Shown: positions 21,961-33,568, counted from the first letter of the stretch. The stretch: 64,000 nucleotides of DNA from Oegoconia quadripuncta (GCA_949316235.1 OX438744.1:3782001-3846000); one strand, 5' to 3'. Notes: generated by a model from the sequence alone, not told the origin. Made by a program: numbers and translations.

Positions 21961-21983
21961 CGAAGATAGCCAGGTGACTTAGA

Positions 21984-22070
21984 AGTAAATGTTCGTATTC
22001 ATCACACAAATATTTACCCCTAGTTGCATTCGAACTCCCAACCATTGCTTTCTTAGGCAATACACCTATA
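21984..22070 (-). mobile_element. SINE-B1, diverged head
   Basis: On the minus strand the order is TATAGGTGTATTGCC, a B box region GGTTGGGAGTTCGAATGC, then GGGGTAAATATTTGTGTGAT. It is truncated on its 3' side and strongly substituted. Confidence 0.7.
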
Positions 22071-22366
22071 TTGTCTCTAGGTTTGTCGTAAGCTGAAATA
22101 TTAACAATAGTTCGCGTTTCATTCTGCCGTGTCTGCTCGGTAAAACTGCGCTGTTTGAGCTCAAGATTAAGTGGTAACAGACCTTGACAAATACTCGTTA
22201 CATACGGCGGAAAACTTGGATCATTTGTCTTTGTTTGCGGTGGATGTTTAGGGCGACGTGGAGGAGGTAGTTGAAGTTTAGGAATTTTATTTATTTAGAC
22301 ACACAGATAGCTATATTGCAAGCTGGAGACGATAAGTGATCTCACTCTATATAATTCCTAAACTAT

Positions 22367-22640
22367 ACAAGGATTGAAAGGACACCGTTTAGCTTGGTAT
22401 GGACATGTTATGTGGAGGGATGAGACGCATGTTACTGAAAGAGTGATGAATATGGATGTCGCTGGTTGGAAAGGAAGAAGAAGACCACGGAAAAGATGGA
22501 TGGATTGTATGAAGGGTGATATGAATGAAAAGGGCGTGAATGAGGAGGTAACTGCTGATAGAGGAGATTGGAAGAAAAAGACGTACTGCGTCGACCCCAA
22601 ATAAATTGGGACTAGGGCAAGACGATGATGTATGAGAAGC
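22367..22640 (+). mobile_element. LINE C-terminus relic (LINE-c)
   Basis: An open frame of about 75 codons reads RLAWYGHVMWRDETHVTERV, then GWKGRRRPRKRWMDCMKGDM, then WKKKTYCVDPK and a stop. HxxWYGHVxRR ... GRxRPxxRWxDxxxxDM is a well-known C-terminal pattern of non-LTR elements with an endonuclease and reverse transcriptase. The 3' end is AATTGGGACTAGGGCAAGA then GATGATG. Upstream domains are absent. Confidence 0.78.
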
Positions 22641-23036
22641 AAAATAAATTAACAATTAAAAAATATATGGCTTGATATAGCGTTTTCTAATCGTCCGTTT
22701 TAATCTTTTGAGCAGGTAACCAAAGCTTTACCAAACTAAGGCAGGAATAAAATAATTAACTACGGGAACAGAAAGCGGAAATAATTGAACTAGTGACAGT
22801 CACTACTTCAGGGAAATATAGTTTCTTTATACCGGTTTAGACGGTAAAAGTAACGGTAAAAGTAGTAGAAAATAACAACGAAAATTACTTAAAATAAATG
22901 TTACTATTACAAATATGTTAGAAATACTATTATTTTATTTAATGTTTTACTTCGTATTTAAATGTATTATTATTTCATTTGCTAAATATTGTCTTATTAA
23001 TAGTAGGTACATTGATCGTGTAAAGATGGCGCTGTT
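22641..23036. other. Unassigned AT-rich stretch
   Basis: No gene and no recognised repeat were seen. Confidence 0.4.
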
Positions 23037-23466
23037 AATATTGGGTCTTTACCAATGAAATTGGAGATTTTTTTCTTCGTTAATTATTATGTACCAACTG
23101 CTACGATTCTATAGCTATTTCCAAATTTGTTTTTTATTTTCAAAATAGAATATATTTTCAAGGTTTCACATGAAATATTTTTTAATGTCTGAGCTAAATC
23201 ACATAATGAAAAAAACTTGAACACAGCTTTTTTTTCATGAGATGCCCATATTATTTCTTAGAGTCGCAGAAACTTTTACAAAGCGGTTACTTTAAAAATA
23301 AACACTGCCAATATTTAACTTAATGTTATCCGATAATACACACAAAGTTTAGCTAAATTTGAATTTGCCGTTCCCAAAAAAAATTCAAAAATCTTTGTAT
23401 AGAGAAAACAGTCTTAATGAAATTCTTCATACAAAACGCCTATTTCATAGGTAAGGACCTAATATT
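23037..23466 (-). mobile_element. MITE-E copy 3, intact length
   Basis: Both ends are visible: AATATTGGGTCTTTACCAAT at the left and CATAGGTAAGGACCTAATAT at the right. The internal sequence is the inverted form of 8615 and 16541. At about 430 bp with both ends, it is the best reference copy in the window. It abuts the empty-site segment at 23462. Confidence 0.88.
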
Positions 23467-23599
23467 TTGAACTAATTATTTTCATTAAACCTAAAGCAAC
23501 ATTTGTATCATCTGATAAGAAAACAAATCAGGAAGAACAAAGTGTCATACACATCGTAACTAAACTCCATGTGTAGATGATTTAGCTAAATTCTCTACA
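23461..23599 (+). repeat. Duplicated segment, empty site
   Basis: This is the uninterrupted version of the segment at 7807-8234. ATTAAA (23484-23489) is present once where the other copy has it twice around a SINE-B2. MITE-E ends exactly at its left border. Confidence 0.88.
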
Positions 23600-23934
23600 C
23601 ATCTAGTCCTAATAAAAATTAGAATTATCCTGCTTTAAAATATAGTGTGAATAACGGAAAACTTTTTAGAGATAAGCTTGCACCATTGTACATCCTCTTT
23701 ATTGCTGTACTGTTTTTATGATTAGTGTACAATAAACTATAAATAAATAAATAAAATAAAACTTTTTTGTGGCACACTCGTTTCATAAATACCACCTCTG
23801 ACTGCTTTCGTTGATCCGCGCCTCATAGAGCAGTTTCATTTGAAACGAGATGCGTGCACACTCCGCCACCTGTTACCAGTGACGTTTGTAAGTAAGCGCA
23901 GATCCTCACACTAGCTCAGCTGTATATATCACTG

Positions 23935-24010
23935 GTATTTTTATTTTATTTATTTGGGATAGTTAACAATAATATACATAGTTACATTATTAACAGTCTC
24001 TGTAGGTATT
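23935..24010 (-). repeat. LINE-type 3' tail (family U)
   Basis: TTTTATTTATTTGGGATAG followed by AACAATAATATACATAG matches the left border of segments at about 40203 and 63541. In the last case it follows a probable LINE coding end on the minus strand, so this is probably a short truncated copy. Confidence 0.5.
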
Positions 24011-24164
24011 AAGGCTCGAAAGTGGCTCGAAAGATGGCGCTAACAGATGGGGCCTCTTATTTCTTACATTTTAATTTAATTTCTACGTTGTCCAGAGCCA
24101 CGCCTAAACTTAAAAACAAAAATATATGTAACAAAAATCGTTAGCCATTGGAAAGTCGCCCATA

Positions 24165-24260
24165 CTGTCTTTGGTGGCAGCAACTACTCTACAGGGGGGG
24201 ACTGAAAATCAGCAACACTGCTGTGTAGGGACTCAGCAGTGTTGCTGATTTATGGGTAGG
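24165..24260 (+). repeat. Repeat N copy 2, with a 17-bp hairpin
   Basis: The inverted counterpart of 12086-12156. It contains perfect arms AATCAGCAACACTGCTG (24207-24223) and its complement (24234-24250) around a 10-base loop. Confidence 0.78.
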
Positions 24261-25335
24261 GCCATTCATCACAATACTGTGGTTCTCGATTCTATGTATG
24301 CTTGTGTTTTTTTCTTTTTTGTGATGAATAAATACCTTTTATTATTTATTATTATTATTTATAAGTATATATACAGGCCACGACACTATCCACAAGGTAA
24401 GAAACACAGTATTTCTACAAGTTATGAAGTTTACAATAAGTACAACCGTATCATTGCAATGTTACAATGTGCTGTCATACAAACCAAAAAATATAAATAT
24501 TACCCGTGCAATAACTCACCAATAACAGAACTCCTAAATCTGTGATATGATAATGAAAATATGTCGAAATCTAAAAAAAATTCATTATACGTGTTTACTA
24601 AGCGTCTTAGAGGAGATCTCACACCAGCATTTGTCCTACATGGTGTAGTAAGGAATATTTTGTGAAGATTCAATGAGCGTTGGCCCTTACTAGGAACACG
24701 ATAATGTTATTATTGTAACAAAAAAATAATGTGTGGTTTGTAGGAGAACATTTAACGAGATGACGCTTTAAGAAAAATTTTTTTTTTTTTTTTGACATCT
24801 CATCTGCTTCCTGTCGCCTTCAGATGGGACATTTAGTAAGGGTGTGTCTGGTGCTTGTGGCATGGAAGGCATGCAGCCCATGCTACATCCTATCATTCAA
24901 TCAATCTTGGTTTAGCAGGTCCTGGGGATACTTCCGCTTCCGACGACGACTGGTTGGTGGATACTTCATTAGGTCTGTTGCAAACCGGTTTGGGTGGTGT
25001 ATAATCCTTTCCCTGTATGACTTCACTTGCTTGGTTGTTTCGTGCTTGACCGTTTCGATGGCTAAGTCATTGTGTAATAGCTCATTAGGCGCGAACCATA
25101 ACCAACCTTAACCAAAAATAATTTAGCAAAATATTTGTTGTATAAGTGAGAATTCAGTATGACAAGTAATTCACTGATATAGGAGTAAAAGATACCAATA
25201 AGAAGCCGAGTAATCGTTTGAAGCATCATAGTTGGTATAGCAGCACAAAACAGAATTATCAATTATTTTGAATTATAAACTGAGTATTCAAATATACATT
25301 AAAATTTCAGCGAAACCCCGACAATATTGAAGAAA
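24261..25335. other. Unassigned stretch
   Basis: A 3' tail-like AATAAATACCTTTTATTATT lies near 24325. A 95-codon open frame at 24824-25111 (plus) has no recognisable family. No gene is supported. Confidence 0.35.
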
Positions 25336-25549
25336 ACGACCGATTCGTGTATTGGATAGTGACCCTGTCTGCGAAACCAACGGTTGCGGCTTCGAATCAC
25401 GCGAGGGGTGAATGTTTGTATGATGAATACGAACATTCATTCTTGAATCATGGATATTTATATAAATTTTTATGTATGTTCATCCGTTATCAAATTTTCC
25501 ATAGTACAAGCTCTCAAACTAAGAAGTAGTTGTTAGTGTCCGAAATATT
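25336..25549 (+). mobile_element. SINE-B1, nearly complete
   Basis: The head ACGACCGATTCGTGTATTGG has an altered A box (GTGTATTGG), and the B box is CTTCGAATC. The body (ATGATGAATACGAACATT) and the 3' end GTGTCCGAAATATT are present. The damaged boxes suggest that it is transcriptionally dead. Confidence 0.85.
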
Positions 25550-25554
25550 AAAAA

Positions 25555-26440
25555 AATACAAATACAAATACACTTTATTGCACAACAGAAAAGAAAATAC
25601 AGTTTCAGAAAAGAGGTAAGAATAGAATGTACAATTAGTAGAATGTAAAAAATAAAAAACATCTTCGCAACGCCTTAACGCCTTTACAGATTTCCAATAA
25701 ACATAGCTACAAACCTATCCACGGATTTATCCAATTTTAAATATAAGAAAGTTAAAATTTGGAACCCCTCGAAAGACGATAATAATCGAAATATATAAAA
25801 AAACTGTGTTAAAAGCTAAATATCTTCGAAACGGCTTGAACATTGTGTTTGCCATCTAATGGTCAGTGTCGCAAGGTATCCAACTCAGCATGGGTTGTAG
25901 TCACTACAACGCTGGTTTTCAGTAGAGCCTCCAAATGACGTTTGTCATCTTAAAGTTAACTTTCGCTTGTAGAGTTGTTGATTTAACATTCGATTCGCAA
26001 CACTAACATGACGTGTGTGCCGCATAATGACATATTTATTTATTTACCAATCTTTTCCGGGGGCTTTTTGGCGGGATCTCGGCGAGTGAAGTTGCATTTT
26101 TATTTATAATACTTATAATTTGTGCATTCTGACTTTTGAAGCTTAATAATGGCAGAATATTGTGCAGCAAAAGTTAGTGATGGTGTACAAGTTAAGGGAA
26201 GTGTAAATTAAAGTGCGTAACGAAGCTTTCTGGTTCCCACAAGAAGCAACCAAAATATTTTGTAAAGCATTCTGCTACTTTACTAACTTTAAAGAATGAC
26301 TTGACCGTGACTAGACTCTACATATGCCAAGTATACGACGAATTACTTGTTTTGACTGAGACTAACTGAAGAAATAAGAAAAATAAGACATGGCTGTTAT
26401 GGGCTTACATCCCTTTGCCTTCTCCGTGAGGAGAGAACAA
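25555..26440 (-). repeat. Probable LINE-e 3' untranslated region, diverged
   Basis: Three landmarks occur in the same order as in the 57180-57600 region: a tail with CACTTTATTGCACAACAG (25570), a block with CTACAACGCTGGTTTTC (25906) and TTTGCCTTCTCCGTGAGGAG (26414). Read on the minus strand this looks like the 3' end of the LINE at 57180-57920. The spacing between the last two landmarks is about 300 bases longer here, so an insertion is likely. Confidence 0.45.
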
Positions 26441-27194
26441 AAAAAACTACTAAAACCGATCATTTCCAAGGTCATGTCACCATTTGATATGTTTGGTAAA
26501 TATTGCATGGCATATGACAAAGATAACAGCATTTCTTTCTTACCATGACAATCGAATATAACCGACTTTGTCCGATTTGCTGTTACTACCAGCAACAGAT
26601 AAACACGCTGACCTTGACGAACGGTGATTGGTTGATGCTATGGATGATTTGAAAATATTAATAGCAAGTCCAACTAATAAAATGGTTTTAACTAACCTAT
26701 TCATAGTGAAGGAACACTATTTCGGGTAAATATGAACCCTGTCGTAAAAGAGTTAAGCATAATTTTCTATGCAACAGTGTGGTGTGTTACTTGGTTAGAA
26801 AGGTAATATATGCTTGCTTAGTTTTAAATTAAAGTATTTGAAAACTAACGAACCTTTTCATTCCGCGACTGTACCTACGTGTAAAGAACAGTTATTCAAT
26901 CAAAGAACACAACAGTATACAGTTCGCGAACTGTCAGTAGTTCAAACTTAGTCTATGGTCTGAACCCGCTCTTATAAGGCTTAAACTTTGCTAGTTCGAA
27001 GAAGAGTTCAAATGTCCAACACTGGTGTGTTCACCCAATGAACTTAGTTTTATATGGAACGAGATTTTTAACTCTGTAATAACAGTTAGTGTAGCTTGTT
27101 ATAGGAGTGGAACTTTTCATCTTGCATTGCCCGGGTGCGACGAAGTGTTATGTACAGTCTGAAACAGAGTAAACTGCACAACATATTATATATT
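26441..27194. other. Unassigned stretch
   Basis: No gene or recognised repeat was found. Confidence 0.4.
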
Positions 27195-27335
27195 ATATAT
27201 GTCGTCGTAGGTGGGTCCGGGGTGGGCGTTGCTAGCGACCGGGACGGTGCCAGTCCAGTAAAGGGTGGCTCGGGCAATAGCGACATTATTGCAAGCTACT
27301 ACAGGCGAATACTCAACGTATTCACATTCGATCAA
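27195..27335 (-). repeat. Repeat R copy 1
   Basis: A GC-rich block containing GGGCGTTGCTAGCGACCGGG and GGCTCGGGCAATAGCGAC recurs at 37270-37415. On the minus strand both copies stay open in more than one frame, and one frame conserves PSRSLATPTP. Its origin is unknown. Confidence 0.7.
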
Positions 27336-27620
27336 GATCATGAAACCTGAGATGCTTTCTGGTGAAGAGAAAACATGTGCACGCCCCTCGTGCCATACAA
27401 CTTGGCCCCCGCGTGCACTCTGTGGAACTCAGCCGTACCTTGTCTATAGTTCCTCCTTGCTCAAATTCCATGACGACTCACCGGATTCTTCAAGCGTCGA
27501 TGGTAGTAGGTAATCAGAGTCCCTCATGGTCGTTGATATCCACTGGTGGTCCGACTCCTTCGACGGCTGGTCGCAAAGTGTGTCCCATTTTCGATGTGAA
27601 TACCTAATATAACTGTTAAC
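27336..27620 (-). other. Unrecognised coding-like patch
   Basis: The GC content rises and codon-like periodicity is suggested on the minus strand, where one frame reads GHTLRPAVEGVGPPVDINDH before stops. I cannot match this to a family with confidence. It may be a degenerate exon, a processed pseudogene or part of the mobile element that includes repeat R. Confidence 0.25.
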
Positions 27621-27999
27621 GTCGTCACCGCACCATTTCCGGCGATACCAGCACCACCAGGCTCACTTCCCATTAACCGCGTATTATGATAGTCAGTTGA
27701 CCGTTTGAATAATGAATTCTATCGCTAATTTATCGCTATCTGCGACATATATGTTATTATTTCAATACTTCCTTTATCATATATTAGACTGTTAAATATA
27801 TACAGATTTCAACTGTGAATAGGTATATATAATTATATATTGTGTATTGTATAAGTATGCATTATATTTATGTATGTATCTCATTATGTAAGTAAGTATA
27901 CATATCTATTGTAGTATAGTAGGTATATAATATGTAGATTCATAAGTTTTAATGAAAATGTTTAGCTTTTCGTATGTCCAGTCAATGTGTTCTTTTATA
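27621..27999. other. AT-rich stretch
   Basis: It is dominated by TATATA- and GTAT-like words; no gene or repeat partner was seen. Confidence 0.4.
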
Positions 28000-28142
28000 T
28001 TTAGCATGGTTGACTGGAAGAGATCCCTTTATAGGATAAGTCCGCCTTTGTGCTTAATTTTAAGTTACATTTAATTTATCAATGTATATTTATTCATATG
28101 AAGTACAATAAAGCGTTTACAAACAAACAAAAACAAACAAAC
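28000..28142 (+). repeat. LINE-type 3' tail (family M)
   Basis: GGTTGACTGGAAGAGATCCC and GATAAGTCCGCC are followed by GTACAATAAAGCGTTTAC and an ACAA microsatellite. It has the same order as 20065 and 38915. Confidence 0.65.
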
Positions 28143-29020
28143 AGGCTTACATAATACAAATTAAGTTTTCTCAGGAAATCATCGATGTTTTTCGATTATT
28201 TTTTAAATAATTGCAGCAATTACTGAATACAACAATACACCAAAAGTACTATTGAAGTTTATTCATTATTTCCCGAGAAAATTTGGATTTAGTCTCTTGT
28301 AGCACTTTATACGTTGACACGCCCCACGTGTTAACCACTACGACCTGATAGCTCTACCGCTGATTGGTCGGGGACTGCTTATTCAGTATTCGTAGCTAAC
28401 CACCATATCTGGTGGCCGTTTCACTATCCGCCACCTGTGACCCCATTGGTAGCCTTCAGCTCGGCCCCAACATCTTACTGCGATATAAATACATAATATA
28501 AAAATATATATTATAAACCTACATACACATAATAATATATTGCAATTGCAAATACTGCAATTGAAGGGCTGTCCTGAATTAATTTTGGCATTTATTCCAC
28601 ATCAATGCTGCTTGCACACGGAGGAAGTGAAAAAGGAAGTTTGTGGTGGCTTTACGCTATTGACTGTGTCAATGTTCCCCTGAGAAGAATCAGCAAGAAA
28701 TTTGAGAGGTTTGCTCTTTTATATTACAAAGAGGCAAAATAATATATCATTAATAATTATAAAATAGCCTGGAATACGGAAAGTTTGCGTTATATTCATA
28801 TCGTGATTTTTTCCGCACGGCGGTTGACAATTCAACGAGATATGATAGACATTGTAAAAACGGATATGTAGGTAGTAAACGATATCGATATGGTATGATA
28901 TCTAACTCATGACTACAAAACGGCTAAATTGTACTTTGTGTATTCTAGTGTCACATACGTCGCATTAATAAATGAATCTTTTCAAATTCATGAACAGTTC
29001 TGTGGGTATCTGCCCTTAGA
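28143..29020. other. Unassigned stretch with a family L piece
   Basis: TTCCCCTGAGAAGAATCAGC at about 28675 is a family L core. A GC-richer part at 28310-28470 shows no recognisable gene. Confidence 0.4.
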
Positions 29021-29148
29021 TTAACTTCGCCGGTATCGTCATCGATCACGTTGACCAATGAAAAACCGTCAAATTGCCGAGCGAGCGCTGCGTCAACCAA
29101 TCACATGTCAGAACGTAACCGATGGCGATAACGGCGAAATTATGTAAT
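29021..29148. mobile_element. MITE-S copy 1
   Basis: The left end TTAACTTCGCCGGTATCGTC and the inverted right end TTACATAATTTCGCCGTTAT...CGCCATCGGTTACG are imperfect inverted repeats of about 32 bases. The centre contains ACCAATCACATGTCAGAACG. A second copy is at 47512. At about 130 bp without coding, it is a small non-autonomous element. Confidence 0.7.
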
Positions 29149-30177
29149 AGAATTCCTGACCCTAGTTTCAAAAGTAAACTTTTAGGAAACGGTCAATTAT
29201 AACATATTAGAATTAGTTTAAAACTGAAGTTATTATTCGAAAAATTTATACAGGATGTATTGTAATTTCATGTATTTCCATAATAGTTTAATAATCGCCA
29301 ATTCACACTGCCGCCGAAAAGACACCACAGAAACGACCAAAAAATAATTTTCAATTCTAAAACTTCTTTAATATGGTCTGTTACCCCGTCCAAAAGGAGA
29401 GAACAAATCCTCTATATGGTAGGGGCTGCGAAGTGATTAAACTTCCACATCTGTCATAATTTTCCTGTTATTACTCGTAATATTTAGACTACTTTGTATG
29501 ATACAAACCACCTGTTCGTCGAAATGACGCTCAGATTCGTCTGATCGATCGGCGGATTTGTGTACCGGGTCCGCCGTGCGCGGTTCACCATGTAGAGACG
29601 GTCCTCCCCAACAGGGGTTCGGATGGAATTTGGTTATATACGACGGCCGTGGAAAACTTTGATAGCGTGTTTTAGGATACGCCTCGCTATTGGTCTATTT
29701 TGTAGAACCTCTATTCTGTTCAAAACGACAGAGTTGGCGTTTCATTATTAGAGTATGTGGTTTCAAAATAGCGTATACCTACTTCGTTTTATCGTTTTGT
29801 ATAGATTTAGAGAAATCTGACATCCTTTGTAGCTACCATTACAAATTTGGTATTTTTAACAGTCTTCGAAAAGGAGGAGGTTTCTCAATTTGATTTGAAA
29901 ATCGGAGACATTTAACTTTTAACGCCTAAGCGTAAAAAGCTAACTTTTAACACAGATTTTTGCTGTATGATATCACAGTCCTTCCAGGCTTTTTTAACCG
30001 TTATTTTTTTTATATATAAGATTAAACCCGTAAAGCTGTTTCGAAGATATAGTTAATGGACTAGCTTTTCTAAACCAAGTACTAAACATGTGTCCCGATA
30101 GCCTAAGCTAACCTAACCTAACCCGCGTCCCCCGATTCGTAAAACCTATGTTGTTTACTTTGAAGCGGTTTAATTAG
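29149..30177. other. Old dispersed-repeat remnants
   Basis: GATAGCGTGTTTTAGGATA (about 29662) matches 17590. Near 29865-29890 AGGAGGAGGTTTCTCAATTTG resembles AGGAGGAGGTACGCAATTC at about 185-205, a common lepidopteran repeat word. No gene is visible. Confidence 0.35.
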
Positions 30178-30478
30178 TGAGTGAGTGTGCGTCGGAATTA
30201 CACAATCTTATTCCACCATCGCCATTCCATCTTCGGACTACTAGGCGCGGGGAGGGATTCCATCCGTATGTAGTAAGCGGTTCGATTCTTCATTCATAAT
30301 GCGAACAGCCAAGGCATGGAACTCCATTCCGGCGTCAGTCTTTCCTGAATCCTACAACCTTGGGATCTTCAAGAGCAGGGTGAATAGGCATCTACTGAGA
30401 TCGCGTGCTTCATCTTCGGCCACATCATCACTTCCCATCAGGTGAGATTGTGGTCAAATACGTAACCATAAAAAAAAA
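30178..30478 (+). mobile_element. CR1-like LINE tail
   Basis: Starting in the block that corresponds to GECAMELHDLIP of the 19539 copy, this runs to CCTACAACCTTGGGATCTTC (coding YNLGIF), AGGGTGAATAGGCATCTACT (RVNRHLL), TCCCATCAGGTGAGATTGTG and an A-run. A deletion of about 25 bases removes part of the middle. It is non-functional. Confidence 0.85.
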
Positions 30479-30804
30479 TATATGGAGCCGTCTGTATCTT
30501 TACTCTCTCACTCACTCACGTTACTCAACCCCCCTTTCAGTTGAGTACCTTTCCGACTAACCTCATATAAACGTGACTTGCTATAGCAGTATGTTTTCCT
30601 TGTACAGTTCTCAGAGCGGCATTACCCCTTATCCGTTATCGCAACACTACCGCGTGTTAGTACGTCACTAAATCTACCTCGGACGTATACACTTATCAAC
30701 CGTCTCTTACCCAACAACTAGACGACTCGGCTTATTCACTTTACTAGTTAATTTTGTATGTCTTGGGAAAATGGAATTTCTAACAGCTATTGTCTGGGGT
30801 AAGT

Positions 30805-30955
30805 CGGTCCTATGCAGAATATCAAGATCGCAGGTTATGATTTTTAGGAAAAACGACAGGCGTGTTTGTATCGCGTGTTGGTATCCAATCTTTGTCCGGA
30901 CGCATCTCAGTAATGTGGTCGGATTTGAGTGCGATATTTTTTACCAATATTAAAA
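30805..30955 (+). repeat. Repeat F copy
   Basis: The words TCTTTGTCCGGACGCATCTC and AGTAATGTGGTCGGATTTG identify a dispersed repeat, also at 49585, 56210 (in the inverted-repeat arm), 58500 (inverted) and 61605. It may be an old DNA transposon or LINE; no coding was seen. Confidence 0.6.
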
Positions 30956-30957
30956 CC

Positions 30958-31195
30958 TAGCTTTCCGCCCGCGGCTTCGCCTGCGTGGATATACTCTATC
31001 GCGGAAATTTTTGTTTATCCCGCGGGAACTACTCACTTTATAAAATCACGGGATAAAAAATATTCCATGTCTTAATCCAGGGCACGTTCTACCTATATAC
31101 CAAATTTCATCCAAATCAGTTCATCCGTTTCGCCGTGATTGAGCACCAAACAAACAAACAGACATCCAAGCTTTCGCATTTATAATATTAGTTAG
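30958..31195 (+). repeat. Repeat D copy 2, fullest
   Basis: It runs from AGCTTTCCGCCCGCGGCTTC through ATCCCGCGGGAACTACTC and CAAATTTCATCCAAATCAG to CATTTATAATATTAGTTAG. This is the fullest copy of the family at about 238 bp and is a reference for the others. Confidence 0.78.
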
Positions 31196-31540
31196 ATTAA
31201 ACGAAATTGGTTCATAAGCATGTTTGCTGGATATCGGTTAAACCGTTTCGAATAATATATATCTCTCTTTTAACATAACTGATGTCATCTATCTGGATGA
31301 TATAAACACGTAACTTGGTTTAATCTGAAAAATAAACAACATGAAAATTTTGATAATACTCAAAGATTATATTGAAGTATCTACACCAAACAATCTCGAT
31401 TAAAAGTTACATACCTTCATAACTGCTTAGCCGTTTTTAATCAAATATGTCTAAAAACCTATTTAGTGTCTAATATCCAAAACCACCCTCAAAATAGAGC
31501 ACGCAATACTGAGATACAGAGAAAACTATACAACTCCGTC

Positions 31541-31777
31541 TGTTTAGAAATAGGTTTAGACGCAAGTATGCACTAGTAGTAATCAACTGCTCACCTGGTG
31601 AACCCGGATGACCGCACTGATCTCCACTGGCAAGTGATGGATCCCAACCCCCTAAAAAATATGTTTAGAAATAGGTTTAGACGCAAGTATGCAATAGTAG
31701 TAATCAACTGCTCACCTGGTGAACCCGGATGACCGCACTGATCTGGAGATCAGTGCGGCAAGTGATGGATCCCAACC
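31541..31777 (+). repeat. Recent 121-bp tandem duplication
   Basis: TGTTTAGAAATAGGTTTAGA begins both units, at 31541 and 31662. The units are nearly identical over about 100 bases (through TGCTCACCTGGTGAACCC). The second unit differs by one substitution (CAATAG for CACTAG) and by a palindrome at 31733-31758. Confidence 0.92.
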
Positions 31778-32131
31778 CTTATGGCTATAGGTTGAGACTA
31801 CAGACGCACACACAGATAGTCCCAGAATGAATAGAAAGAATGCAGAAGGTCTCTGACAGCGAAAAGCACCAAAGCACAGTCACTTTTCGACACAGCGCGC
31901 ACAGTGGTCGTAAGGTCTCTGATCCACTGTCAGAGGTCGACAGTAGGCGGGGGTGGGTGCGGGGAAAGGGGCCGCACCGTACATCAAAGAACACGAAATG
32001 GGCAAGTTGACCACAGATTGGTACTTGCATCTAAATATTCCAAACACCGTCAAATACATAACACCTATAGTTTTTCATCGGGGGTTAACAACTACCACCC
32101 TCTGGCTTATTTACTGGTCTCTGCAAGTAAT
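31778..32131. other. Unassigned GC-richer stretch
   Basis: GGCGGGGGTGGGTGCGGGG near 31946 stands out. Open frames on both strands overlap and resemble nothing that I recognise. Confidence 0.35.
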
Positions 32132-32343
32132 CTAAATAATATTATAAATGGGAAAGTTTGGATGTTTGTTTGTGGAAATGGATGAACGGATTTGGATGAA
32201 ATTTGGTATATAGGTAGAACATACCCTTGAGATATGGAATATTTTTTTATACCGATAAAGTAGTTCCCGCGGGATAGATAAATTAAACATATCCGCGGTT
32301 AAGTTAGTCTACGCAGGTGAACCCGCGGACGGAAAGCTATTGA
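32132..32343 (-). repeat. Repeat D copy 3
   Basis: Inverted relative to 30958: AATAATATTATAAATGGGAA at the left, GATGAAATTTGGTATATAGG in the middle, GACGGAAAGCT at the right. It is about 600 bp from another minus copy at 32950. Confidence 0.78.
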
Positions 32344-32641
32344 CTATATGACCCATTTTGTATGCAAATATACTGTGATTAAATTTGTTACCTAAAACAA
32401 CACTTCTGTAGCATATTTAAGCTTGATTACTTACGATGTCTCCCTCCACAATAAATCTGGGCAAGACATTCGAAAACAAACTTTTGGATGACGCCCAAAA
32501 ACAAGTTTCTACTTAACACCAACCTCTTCGAAAATACATTTCCATAATGAAGGTTCTTCGGCGATTTCAAATATTCACATAGAACTAATAACTTCTATAT
32601 AAGTTCCAAATTAAAAATACTTTTAAAGCAAGCTTTTAATA

Positions 32642-32819
32642 TTTTTTTATGCACGGCGGGTTCGTACTTGACCTCAATCACACCTGATGTTAAGTGAAGA
32701 TGACGTCGAATGTGGAAGCGTACTGACCCGGAAACCGCAACACATTTGGGGGACTGGCTATCTTATCTCTGACAACCGGAATACAACAATGCTATTAACA
32801 TTGCTGCTTGGCGGCAGAT
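32642..32819 (-). mobile_element. SINE-A, 3' half
   Basis: On the minus strand this runs from ATCTGCCGCCAAGCAGCAAT to the tail GCCGTGCATAAAAAAA. It is 5'-truncated and lacks the Pol III boxes. It lies between two repeat D copies. Confidence 0.88.
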
Positions 32820-32949
32820 ATTCCAATACAATTAACACATTATTATTCTAATCTAACCGTGTATGCGAAATTTCGTATCCGTGCTATTATTAAGGAGATC
32901 ACTTTTGGGATGACAATCCTGGCTTCATCATCATTAGGTCATAATTTAA

Positions 32950-33178
32950 CTAATATTATAAAAGTTTTGATTTTGGAGGTTTGTTTTTTGCTCAATCACG
33001 GCGAAACGATCATGCACGATTTTAATGACATCGGTATGTAGGTAGAATATACCCTGGATTAAGACAAGATATTTTTTTGTCCCGATAAAGTAAGTAATTT
33101 CCTTCGGGCTAAACAAATGAAACATATTCCCGATAAAGTTATTCCACGCAGACGAAGCCGCGGGCGGAAAGCTAGTTA
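32950..33178 (-). repeat. Repeat D copy 4
   Basis: AACTAATATTATAAAAG at the left and GCCGCGGGCGGAAAGCTAGT at the right mark the inverted form of the family. A CTCAATCACGGCGAAACG block is retained, as in 30958. Confidence 0.78.
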
Positions 33179-33457
33179 TTCATAATTAGCTTTAAGGTTT
33201 TTATATAGGATTTAGAAAATCCTTAAAAGACTTTGATGTCATCGAAGGACATAAGAAACTGTGTTACAAGCTAATTATCTCAGAAACAGTTTGACTAGTG
33301 TTCGCCATACATGGCTAAGAACCAGACCCTTCCTTTAATCTTTAATATAAAAAAAACCGCACTCAAGTTTTTCATTTTCATTTTTTCAAGTCGGATCACG
33401 AATTACTGAGATATGTCCGGACATTGTATTTCTTCCCTAGAATGTTTACTGTGTTTA

Positions 33458-33568
33458 CCCAAATGTGTTGGGGTTTCCGGGTCAGTACGCTTCCACCTTC
33501 GACCTCATCTTCATTTAACATCAGGTGTGATTGAGGTCAAGAAGCAACCCGTTATGCTTAAATAAAAA
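33458..33568 (+). mobile_element. SINE-A, 3' end only
   Basis: This runs from CCCAAATGTGTTGGGG to CCCGTTATGCTTAAATAAAAA. It is 5'-truncated, with the same left break as the copy at 341. Confidence 0.88.
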
